A DNA stretch of 64,000 nt from Castellaniella denitrificans (GCF_042653765.1 NZ_JBHSEZ010000001.1:868001-932000), one strand, 5' to 3'; positions 25,044 through 33,757 are shown, counted from the first letter of the stretch. Notes: generated by a model not told the origin, from the sequence alone. Translations and numbers: made by a program.

Positions 25044-26402
25044 TCAATCCACGAGGGCCCGCTTCCCCCCGGTTTCGGGCAGCAGCACGATGCCCACGAT
25101 GGTGAGGATGCTGGTGGCGACGACGTACAGCGCCGGCGCGGCGGGGTTGCCGGAGACTTCGATCAGCCAGGTGACGACGAACTGCGTGGATCCGCCGAAC
25201 ACCGCCACCCCGACCGCGTAGACGATCGACAGGCCCAGCGCCCGCACGTGGCGGGGGAACTGCTCGGGGATCATCACGATCGACGGCGCGCCGCTGATCG
25301 CTGTCAGGCCGGCCAGCAGCAGCGTCGTCAACGCCAGCGTCGCGAGATTGGTGTGTTCGAGCAGCAGCAGGAAAGCCGGCAGCGTCAGCACGGCCAGGGC
25401 CACGCGCGGCCACAGGATGACGGGCTTGCGACCGTAGCGGTCCGACAGCCAGCCGCCCAGCAGGGCACCCAGCCACGTCACCAGGCCGTACGTCACGGTG
25501 GCGAGCATGCCGACGACCGGCGTCAGCTTCAAGGTCACGATGGCGTAGCTCGTCATGTACGTGGAGACATAGGTCGACACCGTGCCGCCGATGACCACCA
25601 GCACCCCGAGCAGGGCCGGACGGGCGTAGTGACGCAGGCGCGGACGGGGCTGGGCGGCGGCCTGGGGCCGGCCCCCCTCGTCCATGTCCAGCGATTCGGG
25701 CATGTGGCGGCGCAGGAAGATCGCCACGAAGATCAGCACCGATCCCAGCAGGAACGGCAGCCGCCAGCCCCAGGACAGCATCTGCTCGGGCGACAGCGAC
25801 AGCGTCAGCAGCACGCCGATGATGCCGGCGGCGAGGGCGGCCAGCCCCTGGCTGGCGAGCTGCCAGCTGCCGTAGAGCCCGCGCCGGCCCGGCGGCGCGA
25901 CCTCGATCAGGTAGGACGTGGAAGGACCGACCTCGCCGCCCAGCGCCAGGCCCTGGATCAGCCGGCACAGCACGACGATGACGGGCGCGGCCAGGCCGAT
26001 GCTGTCGTAGGACGGCGTCAGCGCCAGGCCCAGGGTGCCCACGACGATGAGCGCGATGGTCAGCAGCATCGCGGGCTTGCGGCCCGCCCGGTCCGCCAGG
26101 GCGCCGATCAGCACCCCGCCCAGGGGCCGCGTGACGAAGCCCACGCCGAACACCGCCACCGACAGCAGCAGGCTCATGAACGGCGTGGAGGCCGGAAAGA
26201 AGGTCTTGCCGATGTAGACGGCGAAGAAGGCGTAGGTGGTGAAGTCGTAGAACTCGATGGCGTTGCCCGCCACCGTGGCCGCCACGATGCGGCGCGATAT
26301 TCTCGGCTGGCCGGACGCCGCGCCATGCTCCATGCCCGGGGCGCGCGCCTGCGGGGGTAAAGGGATTGCCGCCGCCGAGCGGCCCGTGCTGCTGTTGGCC
26401 AT
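25044..26402 (-). CDS. MFS transporter, metabolite:H+ symporter (MHS) family
   Basis: 452 residues with twelve hydrophobic segments. ATG 26402. MHS-type features are AGNAIEFYDFTTYAFFA in the first membrane helix and the conserved loop RPLGGVLIGALADRAGRKPAML between helices 2 and 3, as in the proline/betaine and shikimate/alpha-ketoglutarate carriers. It likely imports a carboxylate with protons at the inner membrane. It is divergent from the LysR gene at 26537 and upstream of the amidohydrolase; all three probably form one regulated unit. Confidence 0.88.
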   Translation of the reverse strand: MANSSTGRSAAAIPLPPQARAPGMEHGAASGQPRISRRIVAATVAGNAIEFYDFTTYAFFAVYIGKTFFPASTPFMSLLLSVAVFGVGFVTRPLGGVLIGALADRAGRKPAMLLTIALIVVGTLGLALTPSYDSIGLAAPVIVVLCRLIQGLALGGEVGPSTSYLIEVAPPGRRGLYGSWQLASQGLAALAAGIIGVLLTLSLSPEQMLSWGWRLPFLLGSVLIFVAIFLRRHMPESLDMDEGGRPQAAAQPRPRLRHYARPALLGVLVVIGGTVSTYVSTYMTSYAIVTLKLTPVVGMLATVTYGLVTWLGALLGGWLSDRYGRKPVILWPRVALAVLTLPAFLLLLEHTNLATLALTTLLLAGLTAISGAPSIVMIPEQFPRHVRALGLSIVYAVGVAVFGGSTQFVVTWLIEVSGNPAAPALYVVATSILTIVGIVLLPETGGKRALVD

Positions 26403-26446
26403 GATCGAGTCTCCTCACGTTCCGCGTCGTGCGCGTCGTTTTTTAT

Positions 26447-26467
26447 GATTCTTGCATCTTATGAATC
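26447..26467. promoter_or_regulatory. LysR-type operator between MHS transporter and LysR genes
   Basis: GATTC (26447-26451) and GAATC (26463-26467) form a perfect inverted repeat around 11 nt, matching the T-N11-A rule for LysR recognition sites. It lies in the 134-nt divergent region, nearer to the transporter start. No other candidate gene is seen in this region. Confidence 0.55.
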
Positions 26468-26536
26468 CGCTTTTAATTCGTCCAATGCATAGTTATCATT
26501 GAATGAATTCACAAAACTCATTATTTGACAGCTACG

Positions 26537-27439
26537 ATGAACCTGCGTCACCTGGAGCACCTGCTGGCCGTGGCGGACACGGGATCCTTCAGCCGCGCGG
26601 CGGAACGGCACCACATCACCCAGTCCGCCCTGAGCCGCAGCATCCAGGCGCTGGAAGACGCGCTGGACGCGCGCCTGATCGACCGCGTGGGCAAGCGCAA
26701 CGAACTGACGCCGTTCGGCCAGGCGGTCGCCCTGCGCGCCCGCCGCATGGTGCTCGACGCCGCCGAACTGCGCCGCAGTGCCGAATTCCTGCGGGAAGGC
26801 CACATGGGCTCCCTGCGCATCGGGCTCGGCTCGGGGCCGAGCGCCATGCTGATGCGGCCGTTCCTGGGCTACATGGCCCGGACGTTTCCCGGGGTGGAGG
26901 TCAGCGTCTCGCCCGGCGCGACCGAACTGCAGGTCCCGCAGCTGCGGCAGCGCGCCTTCGACGCGCTGGTGGTCGACATGCACCGCGTCGCGCCGGCATC
27001 CGACCTGTCCATCGAAGACCTGGGAGAAATGCGCGCGGGCTTCATCTGCCGCCACGATCATCCGCTGAGGGCATCCGGCGCGGCCGTCTCCTTCGCTGAA
27101 ATGCGGCGCTATCCGCTGGCGTCGACCCCCTTGAGCGCGGAAGTGTCCCGGGGCCTGATCGCCCGCTACGGCGCCGAGGCCGACCCGCAGCGGGCGGTGA
27201 CCCTGCGGTGCGACGACATCCACAGCCTGCTGGACACCATCCGGGAAAGCGACGCCATCTTCCTGGGCATCCTGGGCCCGGCCTGGCCGGACATCCGCGC
27301 GGGACGGCTGGCGGAACTGGAGATCCGCCCGGCGCTGAACGCCTCGGCCCGCTTCGCCCTCGTCACGCTGGCGGACCGGACCGAGGCGCCGGCCATGGCC
27401 ATCCTGCGCCGGTTCGCGTCCGAGCGGCTGCGGGACTGA
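26537..27439 (+). CDS. LysR family transcriptional regulator
   Basis: 300 residues from ATG 26537 (MNLRHLEHLLAVADTGSF, the canonical LysR start); the TTG at 26525 is not needed. Helix-turn-helix at about residues 18-37 (SFSRAAERHHITQSALSRSIQ), effector-binding domain from about 90. Divergent from the MHS transporter gene, with an intergenic T-N11-A palindrome, so it most likely controls the transporter-amidohydrolase operon. Confidence 0.9.
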   Translation: MNLRHLEHLLAVADTGSFSRAAERHHITQSALSRSIQALEDALDARLIDRVGKRNELTPFGQAVALRARRMVLDAAELRRSAEFLREGHMGSLRIGLGSGPSAMLMRPFLGYMARTFPGVEVSVSPGATELQVPQLRQRAFDALVVDMHRVAPASDLSIEDLGEMRAGFICRHDHPLRASGAAVSFAEMRRYPLASTPLSAEVSRGLIARYGAEADPQRAVTLRCDDIHSLLDTIRESDAIFLGILGPAWPDIRAGRLAELEIRPALNASARFALVTLADRTEAPAMAILRRFASERLRD

Positions 27440-27467
27440 GCGCGCGGCGCGCCGGCCGCCCGGCCCG

Positions 27468-28472
27468 CTACGGCATCGTGAAGGCCTGCGACAGCTGCCG
27501 CGTGTTCCAGCGGAACATGCCCAGGTAGGTCGAGGCCTCGTGGCCCGGAAGATCCAGCGTGTCCGCATACAGGACGCCGCCCGGCGCCACGCCGGTCTCG
27601 GCCGCGATCTGCCGCAGGGCGCGCGCGTTGCCGCCCTGCTCCAGGAACAGCGCCCGGATGCGGTGCGCGCGGATCCGCGTCACCAGATCCGCCATGGCGC
27701 GCGCCGAGGGCTCCGCCTCGCTGGACAGACCGACCACCGACAGGACCTCGATGCCGTAGGCCGCGCCGAAATAGCCGAAGGCATCGTGCGAGGTCGCCAG
27801 CACGCGCCGGTCGGCGGGGATGGCGTCCAGCTCGCGGCGCCATGCGGCGTCGGCCTGCCGCAGCCGGTCCGCGTAGGCCTCGGCCCGCGCCTGGTAGGCG
27901 GAAGCGTGGGCCGGATCGGCCTCGGCCAGTCCGCGGGCGACGTTGCGCGCATAGATCACGCCATTGGCCAGATCCTGCCAGGCGTGGGGATCCACGTCGC
28001 CCTGGGCGTGGCCATGGCCCGCATGCTCACGCTCATGGCCCGCATCCCCGTGCGCCGCCTCGTCCCCTTCCAGGCGCCGGGGCCGCACGCCCCGCGAGAC
28101 CTCGATCATGCGTCCCTCGAAACCGGCCGCCTCGACCAGGCGCGGCATCCAGGACTCGAAGCCCAGGCCGTTGACCACCAGCACCCGGGCCCGGCCCAGG
28201 GCGCGCGCGTCCTTCGGCGTCGGCTCGAAGGTATGGGCGTCGCGCATCGGCCCGACGAGGACGTCCAGGCGGATGTCGTCCCCGCCCACCTCGCGCACGA
28301 TGTCTCCCAGGATCGAGAACGAGGCCACCACGGGCAGGCGCGCATCATCCGCCGCGTCCCCGGCCCGGGCGGCGGCCGGGGCGCCCGCCGCCGCGGCCAG
28401 GGCCAGGACGCACGCGGCGCCCGCCAGCCACGCGCCGGCGCGCGCCCTCATTCCGGCCCCGCGCCCTTTCAT
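27468..28472 (-). CDS. znuA: Zinc ABC transporter substrate-binding protein
   Basis: 334 residues from ATG 28472, which overlaps the znuB stop as ATGA. Signal peptide at about 1-40 (Arg-rich start, then Ala/Leu core ending AARA). Cluster A-I metal-binding protein: VVASFSILGDIVREVGGDDI is the typical start of the mature fold, HTFEPTPKDARAL carries one metal His, a His-rich loop (HGDAGHEREHAGHGHAQ) lies near 150-170, followed by DPHAW. A His-rich loop is typical for zinc-specific ZnuA over manganese proteins. The adjacent zur gene supports zinc. Confidence 0.9.
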   Translation of the reverse strand: MKGRGAGMRARAGAWLAGAACVLALAAAAGAPAAARAGDAADDARLPVVASFSILGDIVREVGGDDIRLDVLVGPMRDAHTFEPTPKDARALGRARVLVVNGLGFESWMPRLVEAAGFEGRMIEVSRGVRPRRLEGDEAAHGDAGHEREHAGHGHAQGDVDPHAWQDLANGVIYARNVARGLAEADPAHASAYQARAEAYADRLRQADAAWRRELDAIPADRRVLATSHDAFGYFGAAYGIEVLSVVGLSSEAEPSARAMADLVTRIRAHRIRALFLEQGGNARALRQIAAETGVAPGGVLYADTLDLPGHEASTYLGMFRWNTRQLSQAFTMP

Positions 28473-29374
28473 GGGTTTCCTTCCTTCACGGACTGCAGCA
28501 GCCGCGCGCGGCGCGCCCGCGCCTCGCGCAGGGCCAGCAGGACGCCGCCATGCGGCCCGAACGCCACCGAAATGAAATGGATGGCCCCCGCCGCCAGGAT
28601 GATGGCGGGCGACGCGGGCACGTCGGCGTGATAGGACACCAGCAAGCCCGCGTAGGACGCCAGGGCGCCCAGGGCGGCGGCCAGCACCATCTGGGCACCC
28701 ACCGGACGTGCCCAGAACCGGGCGGCCGTCGCCGGCAGCATCATGATGCCCACCACCATCAGGGTGCCCAGCACCTGGAAGCCCGCCACCAGGTTCAGCA
28801 CCAGCAGCAGCAGGAAGCCGATGTGCGCCCAGGCGCCCGCGCGGCCCTCGGCGCGCAGGAAGCCGGGGTCCAGGCATTCCATCGCCAGCACGCGCAGCAG
28901 CGCGGCCAGCGCCAGCAGCGTGACGCTGCTGACGACCGTGACCAGGATCAGGGCCGCGTCGCCGAGCCCCAGGACGGTGCCGAACAGCACGTGGATCAGG
29001 TCCATGTTGGTGCCCTTCAGGGACACCAGCAGCACCCCCAGGCCGAGGGACACCAGGTAGAAGGCGGCGAAGCTGGCGTCCTCGCGCAGGGGCGTCAGGC
29101 GCGACACGAGGCCGGCCAGCACGGCTACCGCCACGCCGGTGACCAGCCCGCCGAGCGTCATGGCCGTCATGGACAGCCCCGCCGTCAGGAAGCCGACCGC
29201 CACGCCGGGCAGGATGGCATGGGCCATGGCGTCGCCCATCAGGCTGAGGCGGCGCAGCACCAGGAACACCCCCAGCGGTCCGGCGGCGAAGGCCAGCGCC
29301 AGGGCGCCCGCCAGGGCGCGGCGCATGAAGCCGAACTCGATGAAGGGCTGCGCCAGCCAATGCCACAGGTCCAT
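28469..29374 (-). CDS. znuB: Zinc ABC transporter permease
   Basis: 301 residues from ATG 29374, overlapping the znuC stop by one base. Hydrophobic ABC-3 family permease; RRLSLMGDAMAHAILPGVAVGFLTAG near residues 40-65 is the conserved loop that contacts the ATPase. Forms the inner-membrane channel for zinc. ATGA overlap with znuA and TGATG junction with znuC indicate tight translational coupling. Confidence 0.92.
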   Translation of the reverse strand: MDLWHWLAQPFIEFGFMRRALAGALALAFAAGPLGVFLVLRRLSLMGDAMAHAILPGVAVGFLTAGLSMTAMTLGGLVTGVAVAVLAGLVSRLTPLREDASFAAFYLVSLGLGVLLVSLKGTNMDLIHVLFGTVLGLGDAALILVTVVSSVTLLALAALLRVLAMECLDPGFLRAEGRAGAWAHIGFLLLLVLNLVAGFQVLGTLMVVGIMMLPATAARFWARPVGAQMVLAAALGALASYAGLLVSYHADVPASPAIILAAGAIHFISVAFGPHGGVLLALREARARRARLLQSVKEGNP

Positions 29375-30114
29375 CAGGCGGCCTCCCCGGCGCACAGGTG
29401 GCGGGCCAGGTGCAGGTTGGACGCGCACAGCACCTGGCCGCTGTCGCCCCAGCCCACGACCTGCCCCGCCAGCAGCAGGGCCTGCGGAAAATAGGCGCGC
29501 ACCATGTCCAGGTCGTGCAGCACGACGATCAGGGTGCGCCCTTCGCCGTGCCACCGGTGCAGCAGGGCCAGCAGGTCCTCGGTCGTGGCCCGGTCCACGG
29601 CGGCGAAGGGCTCGTCCAGCAGGATCACCCGCGCGTCGCGCAGCATCAGCCGCGCGAACAGCGCGCGCTGCCGCTGTCCGCCGGACAGCGTGTTCACGGG
29701 CTGGCGGCCGAAGCCGGCCAGGCCCACGGCGCGCAGGGCGGCCTCGACGGCGTCCCGGCCCGCGTCGTCCAGGCCGCGCCAGGCGCCCAGCCGATGCCAG
29801 GCCCCCATGGCCACCAGGTCGAAGGTGCTGATGGGGAAGTCCAGGTCCAGTTCGGCCGACTGCGGCAGGCAGGCCAGCTCGCCCGCGATCTCCGGGTCGA
29901 TCCGGATGCGCCCCCGGATGGGGCTCAGGCGGCCCGCCATGGCCTTGATCAGCGTGGATTTGCCGGCGCCGTTGGGCCCCACCACCGCCGTCATCGAGCC
30001 CTTCGGGAACGCGCCGCTGGCGTCGCGCACCGCGATCCGGTCGCGCCAGCCCAGCCAGACCTGCTGCAATTCGATCGCGGGCGCCGCCGCGCCGGACGCG
30101 GGCGTCACCACCAT
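29374..30114 (-). CDS. znuC: Zinc ABC transporter ATPase
   Basis: 246 residues from ATG 30114. Walker A GPNGAGKST near residue 49, signature LSGGQRQRALFARL near 148 and Walker B VILLDEPFAAVD near 170. Energises ZnuB. The open frame continues upstream, but the 30114 ATG matches the expected ATPase start (IELQQVWLGWRDRIAV follows) and is overlapped by a short membrane ORF, suggesting coupled translation. Confidence 0.9.
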   Translation of the reverse strand: MVVTPASGAAAPAIELQQVWLGWRDRIAVRDASGAFPKGSMTAVVGPNGAGKSTLIKAMAGRLSPIRGRIRIDPEIAGELACLPQSAELDLDFPISTFDLVAMGAWHRLGAWRGLDDAGRDAVEAALRAVGLAGFGRQPVNTLSGGQRQRALFARLMLRDARVILLDEPFAAVDRATTEDLLALLHRWHGEGRTLIVVLHDLDMVRAYFPQALLLAGQVVGWGDSGQVLCASNLHLARHLCAGEAA

Positions 30115-30248
30115 CCCAGCGCCCACCCGGTCAGCAGCCACAGGAACAGCACGGCCAGCGCGGCGCGGCACATGCGCCGGCCGGCCGACAGCAGCAGGGA
30201 AGAACCGCGATAGCGGCCCGGCCTGTCGAAGAACGGGAAATGGGACAT
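30105..30248 (-). CDS. Small membrane ORF at the head of the znu operon
   Basis: A 47-codon reading frame, ATG 30248 to TGA 30105, lying between the Zur box and znuC and overlapping the znuC start by 10 nt. The product begins MSHFPFFDRPGRYRGSSLLL, has Arg/Cys residues in the middle (GRRMCRAAL) and ends in one hydrophobic segment with tryptophans (ALAVLFLWLLTGWALGWW). Predicted as a single-span inner-membrane protein with an N-in start. I do not recognise a family. Its overlap with znuC and its position as first ORF after the regulator suggest it is translated, but expression is not shown. Confidence 0.5.
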   Translation of the reverse strand: MSHFPFFDRPGRYRGSSLLLSAGRRMCRAALAVLFLWLLTGWALGWW

Positions 30249-30291
30249 AATCGCCTGTGACATGCGCGCAACGGCGCATCGAAACCGCTAT

Positions 30292-30304
30292 GTTATAACA
30301 TAAC
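30292..30304. promoter_or_regulatory. Zur box between znu operon and zur
   Basis: GTTATAACATAAC matches the Zur consensus GTTATRNYATAAC at every fixed position. It ends 4 nt before the zur start codon at 30309 and lies 43 nt upstream of the small ORF and 177 nt upstream of znuC on the other strand. One site could therefore repress both units when zinc is sufficient. Confidence 0.8.
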
Positions 30305-30308
30305 CATC

Positions 30309-30776
30309 ATGACCACGAAGGCCCACTCCCACTCGCATGCCGAAATCGCCGCGCGCCTGGACACGGCCGAACGGCTTTGCGCCGAGCGCGGGTCGCGGCT
30401 GACGCCCCTGCGGCGCCTGGTGCTGGAAACGCTGCTGCGCCATCCCGGCAGCCTCAAGGCCTACGAACTGCTCGACGCCCTGCGCGCCGCCCAGCCCGGC
30501 GCCGCGCCCCCCACGGTCTACCGGGCGCTGGATTTCCTGACGGAACAGGGCCTGATCCACCGGCTGGACGCCATCAACGCCTGGAGCGCCTGCACCGACG
30601 CGGGCGGCCAGCCCCACGACGTGCTGGTCGTCTGCACCCGCTGCGGCAGCGTGGCCGAACTCAGCGACCCCGACCTGGGCCGCCGCCTGGCCGCCTGCGT
30701 CGCCCAGGCCGGCTACGCCCTGAGCGGCCAGGAAACCGAACTGCGCGCGCTCTGCCCCCGCTGCCGGCAGGCCTGA
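30309..30776 (+). CDS. zur: Zinc uptake regulator, Fur family
   Basis: 155 residues, ATG 30309. Fur-family winged helix (LTPLRRLVLETLLRHPGSLKAYELLDAL, then PPTVYRALDFLTEQGLIHRL at ~67-86) and dimer domain with structural cysteines CTRCG near 112 and CPRC at the C-terminus. The N-terminal HSHSH is a possible metal site. Represses zinc uptake when zinc-bound. The start codon has no Shine-Dalgarno sequence and follows the Zur box by 4 nt, so the transcript may be leaderless. Divergent from znuABC. Confidence 0.92.
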   Translation: MTTKAHSHSHAEIAARLDTAERLCAERGSRLTPLRRLVLETLLRHPGSLKAYELLDALRAAQPGAAPPTVYRALDFLTEQGLIHRLDAINAWSACTDAGGQPHDVLVVCTRCGSVAELSDPDLGRRLAACVAQAGYALSGQETELRALCPRCRQA

Positions 30777-30777
30777 G

Positions 30778-32298
30778 TCACGCGTCCGGCGCGGGCGGCC
30801 GCGCGTCCGCGAACCCGCATCGCAACACGAACTGGAACACCGCCCCGGCGCCGGATTGCGGCAGCAGCCGGATCGTGCTCTCGTGCAATCGCAGGATCCG
30901 GTCCACGATCATCAGCCCGAATCCGCCCGAACGCGTTTCCTGGGCGGCCGCATAGCCCGTGAACGCGGGCCGCTCGAACAGATGCTGCGCCAGCACGGGG
31001 GAAACGCCCGGGCCGGTGTCGCGCACGGTGACTTCGATGCCGTCCCGCCCCCGCGGCTGCAGCCGCACGGTGATTTCCCCGCCCTCCGGCGTCGCCCGCA
31101 CCGCGTTGTCGATCAGATTGACCAGCACGCGCTCGATCATGGCGAGATCGGCCGTCACCCGCGGCAGCCCGGGGGCGATGTCGGCCACCAGGCGCTGCCG
31201 CCTGGCCTCGGCCGCCAATTCGAACTTCTGGAATACGTCCTGCAGCAGGTCGGGCAGGAAGAAGGGCTCCATCTGCGGCCTGACGATGCCGTATTCCAGC
31301 CGCGCGAGTTCGAACATTTCCTGGGCCAGGAGGCCGACCTTGCGGCTTTGCTCCAGGGCGATGTCGAGATAGCGCAGCCGCTCGCGCGGATCCAGCGTAT
31401 CGGACTTCATCCGCAAGGTTTCCAGGTAGCCGTGCAGCGACGTGAGCGGCGTGCGCAGATCGTGCGAAAGATTGGCGAACAGCTCGCGCCGCTGCCGGTC
31501 CTGGTCCCGCAGCGCCTGCCATTGCTCGTCGATGCGGCGGGCCAGATCCTCGAAGCTGCGGCTCAGCAGCGCCAGGTCGCTGCCGCTATGCGCCGCCCGA
31601 CCGAGCAGCGGCCTGGCCCGCGGCAGCCAGGACATGCCATGGCGCTCGAGACCGCTCACCGCCTCGGTCAGCGCGCGCAGCGGGCGCGTGATCAGGTGAA
31701 ACGCCGTCAGCCCGGCCAGCAGGCCCAGCAGGGCCACCAGGGCCATGGACCACAGCATCGCGCTGGCCGCTCCGCCGGCGTTCACGTGTTCGGCGAGCGA
31801 CTCGCGGCTTTCGCCCTGCAGGATCACGTAGACGAAGCCCGCCTCGCGGCCGTCGGCCTTCAGCGGCGCGGCGCTGAAGACCTTGCGGCCGCCGGGATCG
31901 CGCGGGTCGTCGCCGAAGATCGGCAGCGTGCCGCCGCCCAGCAGCGATTCGATGGGGGCCAGGTCCACCCGCGCGCGCTTGACGGCCCCCTCGGGAGCCG
32001 AGTAGGACCGGATGCGGCCGGTTTCGTCGAGCAGGTAGACCTCGACGCTGGGGTTCACCGCCATGAGCTTGTCGAACAGGTCATGCACCGCCGAAGGGTT
32101 GAGCCCCCCGGCCGCCATCAATTCCGGATAGCCGGCGATCTGCGGGGCCAGGTCCAGGGAAAGCCGCTGGATGACTTCCTGTTCGTGCCGTTCGCTGCCC
32201 CGCATCTGCAGGGCGACCGAGGCGGCGCAGCATGCCAGCAGCAGCACGACGAACACGGCCGACAGGCGCTGCGACAGCGAAAGCCTGCGCATCATCAT
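30778..32298 (-). CDS. Sensor histidine kinase
   Basis: 506 residues. Transmembrane helices at about 11-30 and 179-203 enclose a ~150-residue periplasmic sensor; HAMP region about 204-260; HisKA with phospho-acceptor His279 in FANLSHDLRTPLTSLHGYL; ATPase domain with NLIDNAVRATPEGG near 400 and DTGPGV, GGFGLMIVDRI. The ATG cluster at 32298-32290 overlaps the stop of the response regulator gene, so the two are co-translated. Given the divergent operon for a periplasmic molybdoenzyme and Met-rich peptide, it probably senses a periplasmic stress such as an oxidant or metal (inference). Confidence 0.9.
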   Translation of the reverse strand: MMMRRLSLSQRLSAVFVVLLLACCAASVALQMRGSERHEQEVIQRLSLDLAPQIAGYPELMAAGGLNPSAVHDLFDKLMAVNPSVEVYLLDETGRIRSYSAPEGAVKRARVDLAPIESLLGGGTLPIFGDDPRDPGGRKVFSAAPLKADGREAGFVYVILQGESRESLAEHVNAGGAASAMLWSMALVALLGLLAGLTAFHLITRPLRALTEAVSGLERHGMSWLPRARPLLGRAAHSGSDLALLSRSFEDLARRIDEQWQALRDQDRQRRELFANLSHDLRTPLTSLHGYLETLRMKSDTLDPRERLRYLDIALEQSRKVGLLAQEMFELARLEYGIVRPQMEPFFLPDLLQDVFQKFELAAEARRQRLVADIAPGLPRVTADLAMIERVLVNLIDNAVRATPEGGEITVRLQPRGRDGIEVTVRDTGPGVSPVLAQHLFERPAFTGYAAAQETRSGGFGLMIVDRILRLHESTIRLLPQSGAGAVFQFVLRCGFADARPPAPDA

Positions 32299-33008
32299 GA
32301 CGGAGGATCCTCCGCCAGCTTGTAGCCGCGCCCCCAGACCGTCAGGATCAGGCGGGGCTCGGACGGATTGCGCTCGATCTTCATGCGCAGCCGGTTGATG
32401 TGCGTGTTCACCGTATGCTCATAGCCATCGTGCCGGTAGCCCCAGACCTGGTTGAGCAGGTCCAGGCGCGAGAACACCCTGCCGGGATGGCGGGCGAAGA
32501 AATGCAGCAGGTCGAATTCGCGCGGCGTCAGTTCCACCGGGCGCCCTTCCAGGCGCACTTCCCGCGCGATCGGGTCGATGCTCAGCCCGCCCAGCACGAG
32601 CGTCCCGGCGTCCAGCCGGGCGTTGCGCGCCAGGGCCTCGCTGCGCCGCAGCAGCGCGCGCATGCGCGCCACGAATTCCATGATGGAAAACGGCTTGGCC
32701 AGGTAGTCGTCGGCCCCCAGTTCCAGCCCCAGGATGCGGTGCACCTCGCTGGAGCGCGCGCTGGTGATGATGATGGGAATGTAGTGGGCCATGGCGCGCG
32801 CCTGCCGGCAGATCTCCAGGCCATCCACGCCCGGCAGCATCAGGTCGAGCACCAGCGCGTGCCAGCCCCCCTGGGCGAGCGCGGCGAGGCCCTGGGTGCC
32901 GTCGGCGACGCGCACGGCGTCATAGCCTTCGTCCCGCAGGTGCATGCGCAGGAGTTCGGCGATGTGATCGTCGTCCTCGACGATGAGTATCCGTTTGGGA
33001 GCGTCCAT
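32295..33008 (-). CDS. OmpR-family response regulator
   Basis: 237 residues from ATG 33008 (MDAPKRILIVEDDDHIAELL). Receiver domain with acidic pair at 11-13, phospho-acceptor Asp55 in LVLDLMLPGVDG and Lys in LAKPFS near 106. C-terminal winged helix with VELTPREFDLLHFFARHPGRVFSR and a final VWGRGYKL. Pairs with the kinase whose start overlaps its stop. Divergent from the cytochrome b561-like gene at 33104; a palindrome CCGATATCGG at 33074-33083 in the 95-nt gap is a candidate binding site. Confidence 0.92.
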   Translation of the reverse strand: MDAPKRILIVEDDDHIAELLRMHLRDEGYDAVRVADGTQGLAALAQGGWHALVLDLMLPGVDGLEICRQARAMAHYIPIIITSARSSEVHRILGLELGADDYLAKPFSIMEFVARMRALLRRSEALARNARLDAGTLVLGGLSIDPIAREVRLEGRPVELTPREFDLLHFFARHPGRVFSRLDLLNQVWGYRHDGYEHTVNTHINRLRMKIERNPSEPRLILTVWGRGYKLAEDPPS

Positions 33009-33073
33009 CCGGCCATTATCCGACAGGATGGCGCGGCGAATTATCACGATTTTTTGAATTCCCGGTGAGGATT

Positions 33074-33083
33074 CCGATATCGG
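33074..33083. promoter_or_regulatory. Palindrome in the divergent promoter of the cytochrome/molybdoenzyme operon
   Basis: CCGATATCGG is a perfect 10-bp palindrome. A CATAAT hexamer at 33092-33097 resembles a -10 box and would place the transcript start at about the ATG at 33104, meaning a leaderless message. Whether the palindrome binds the response regulator is a guess. Confidence 0.3.
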
Positions 33084-33103
33084 CCGCATCCCATAATGCG
33101 CCC

Positions 33104-33757
33104 ATGCAAACCGATCCGCCCCTTTCCCCCGAGCGCGGCAAGCCGCTGCAGCCCCTGTGGCTTCGCGCAACGCACTGGATCAACGCCCTGGCCGTGCTGA
33201 TCATGGTCATGAGCGGCTGGCGCATCTACGACGCGTCGCCCCTGCTCGATGTCACGTTCCCCGCGGGCATCACGCTGGGCGGCTGGCTGGGCGGGGCGCT
33301 GCAATGGCATTTCGCCGGCATGTGGCTGTTCGTCCTCAACGGGCTGGCCTACCTGCTCCTCAACCTGTCCACGGGCCGGCTGGTCCGCCGCCTGTTCCCC
33401 GTGACGGCGCGCGGCGTCCTGGCCGATGCGCGGCTGGCGCTCGCGGGGCGCCTCGCGCATGCGGACCTGAGCCGCTACAACCAGGTGCAGCGCGCCGCCT
33501 ACCTGTTCGCGATCCTGGACCTCGTCCTGGTGGGCCTCAGCGGCCTGGTCCTCTGGAAATCCGTGCAATTCCCGCTGCTGCGCGAACTCCTCGGGGGCTA
33601 CGAGGCGGCCCGGTGGATTCATTTCTGCGGCATGGCCGCCATCGTCGCCTTCGCGCTCGTCCACATCGTCATGGCCGCGCTGGTGCCCCGATCGCTGCTC
33701 GCCATGGTGTCGGGCGGATCCCGCGCGCGCCGGCCCAGCAAGGAAACCGCATCATGA
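33104..33757 (+). CDS. Cytochrome b561-type membrane subunit
   Basis: 217 residues from ATG 33104; an in-frame GTG at 33065 would add 13 residues. About four to five membrane helices with haem-ligand-type histidines: RATHWINALAVLIMVMSGWRIYD near the N-terminus, QWHFAGMWLFVLNGLAYLLL near 65, and RWIHFCGMAAIVAFALVHIVMAAL near 175-200. It would carry electrons from the quinone pool to the periplasmic molybdoenzyme encoded next, with which it overlaps by ATGA. The role resembles MsrQ/YedZ but the gene order (b subunit first) and N-terminal sequence look more like prokaryotic cytochrome b561. Confidence 0.85.
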   Translation: MQTDPPLSPERGKPLQPLWLRATHWINALAVLIMVMSGWRIYDASPLLDVTFPAGITLGGWLGGALQWHFAGMWLFVLNGLAYLLLNLSTGRLVRRLFPVTARGVLADARLALAGRLAHADLSRYNQVQRAAYLFAILDLVLVGLSGLVLWKSVQFPLLRELLGGYEAARWIHFCGMAAIVAFALVHIVMAALVPRSLLAMVSGGSRARRPSKETAS

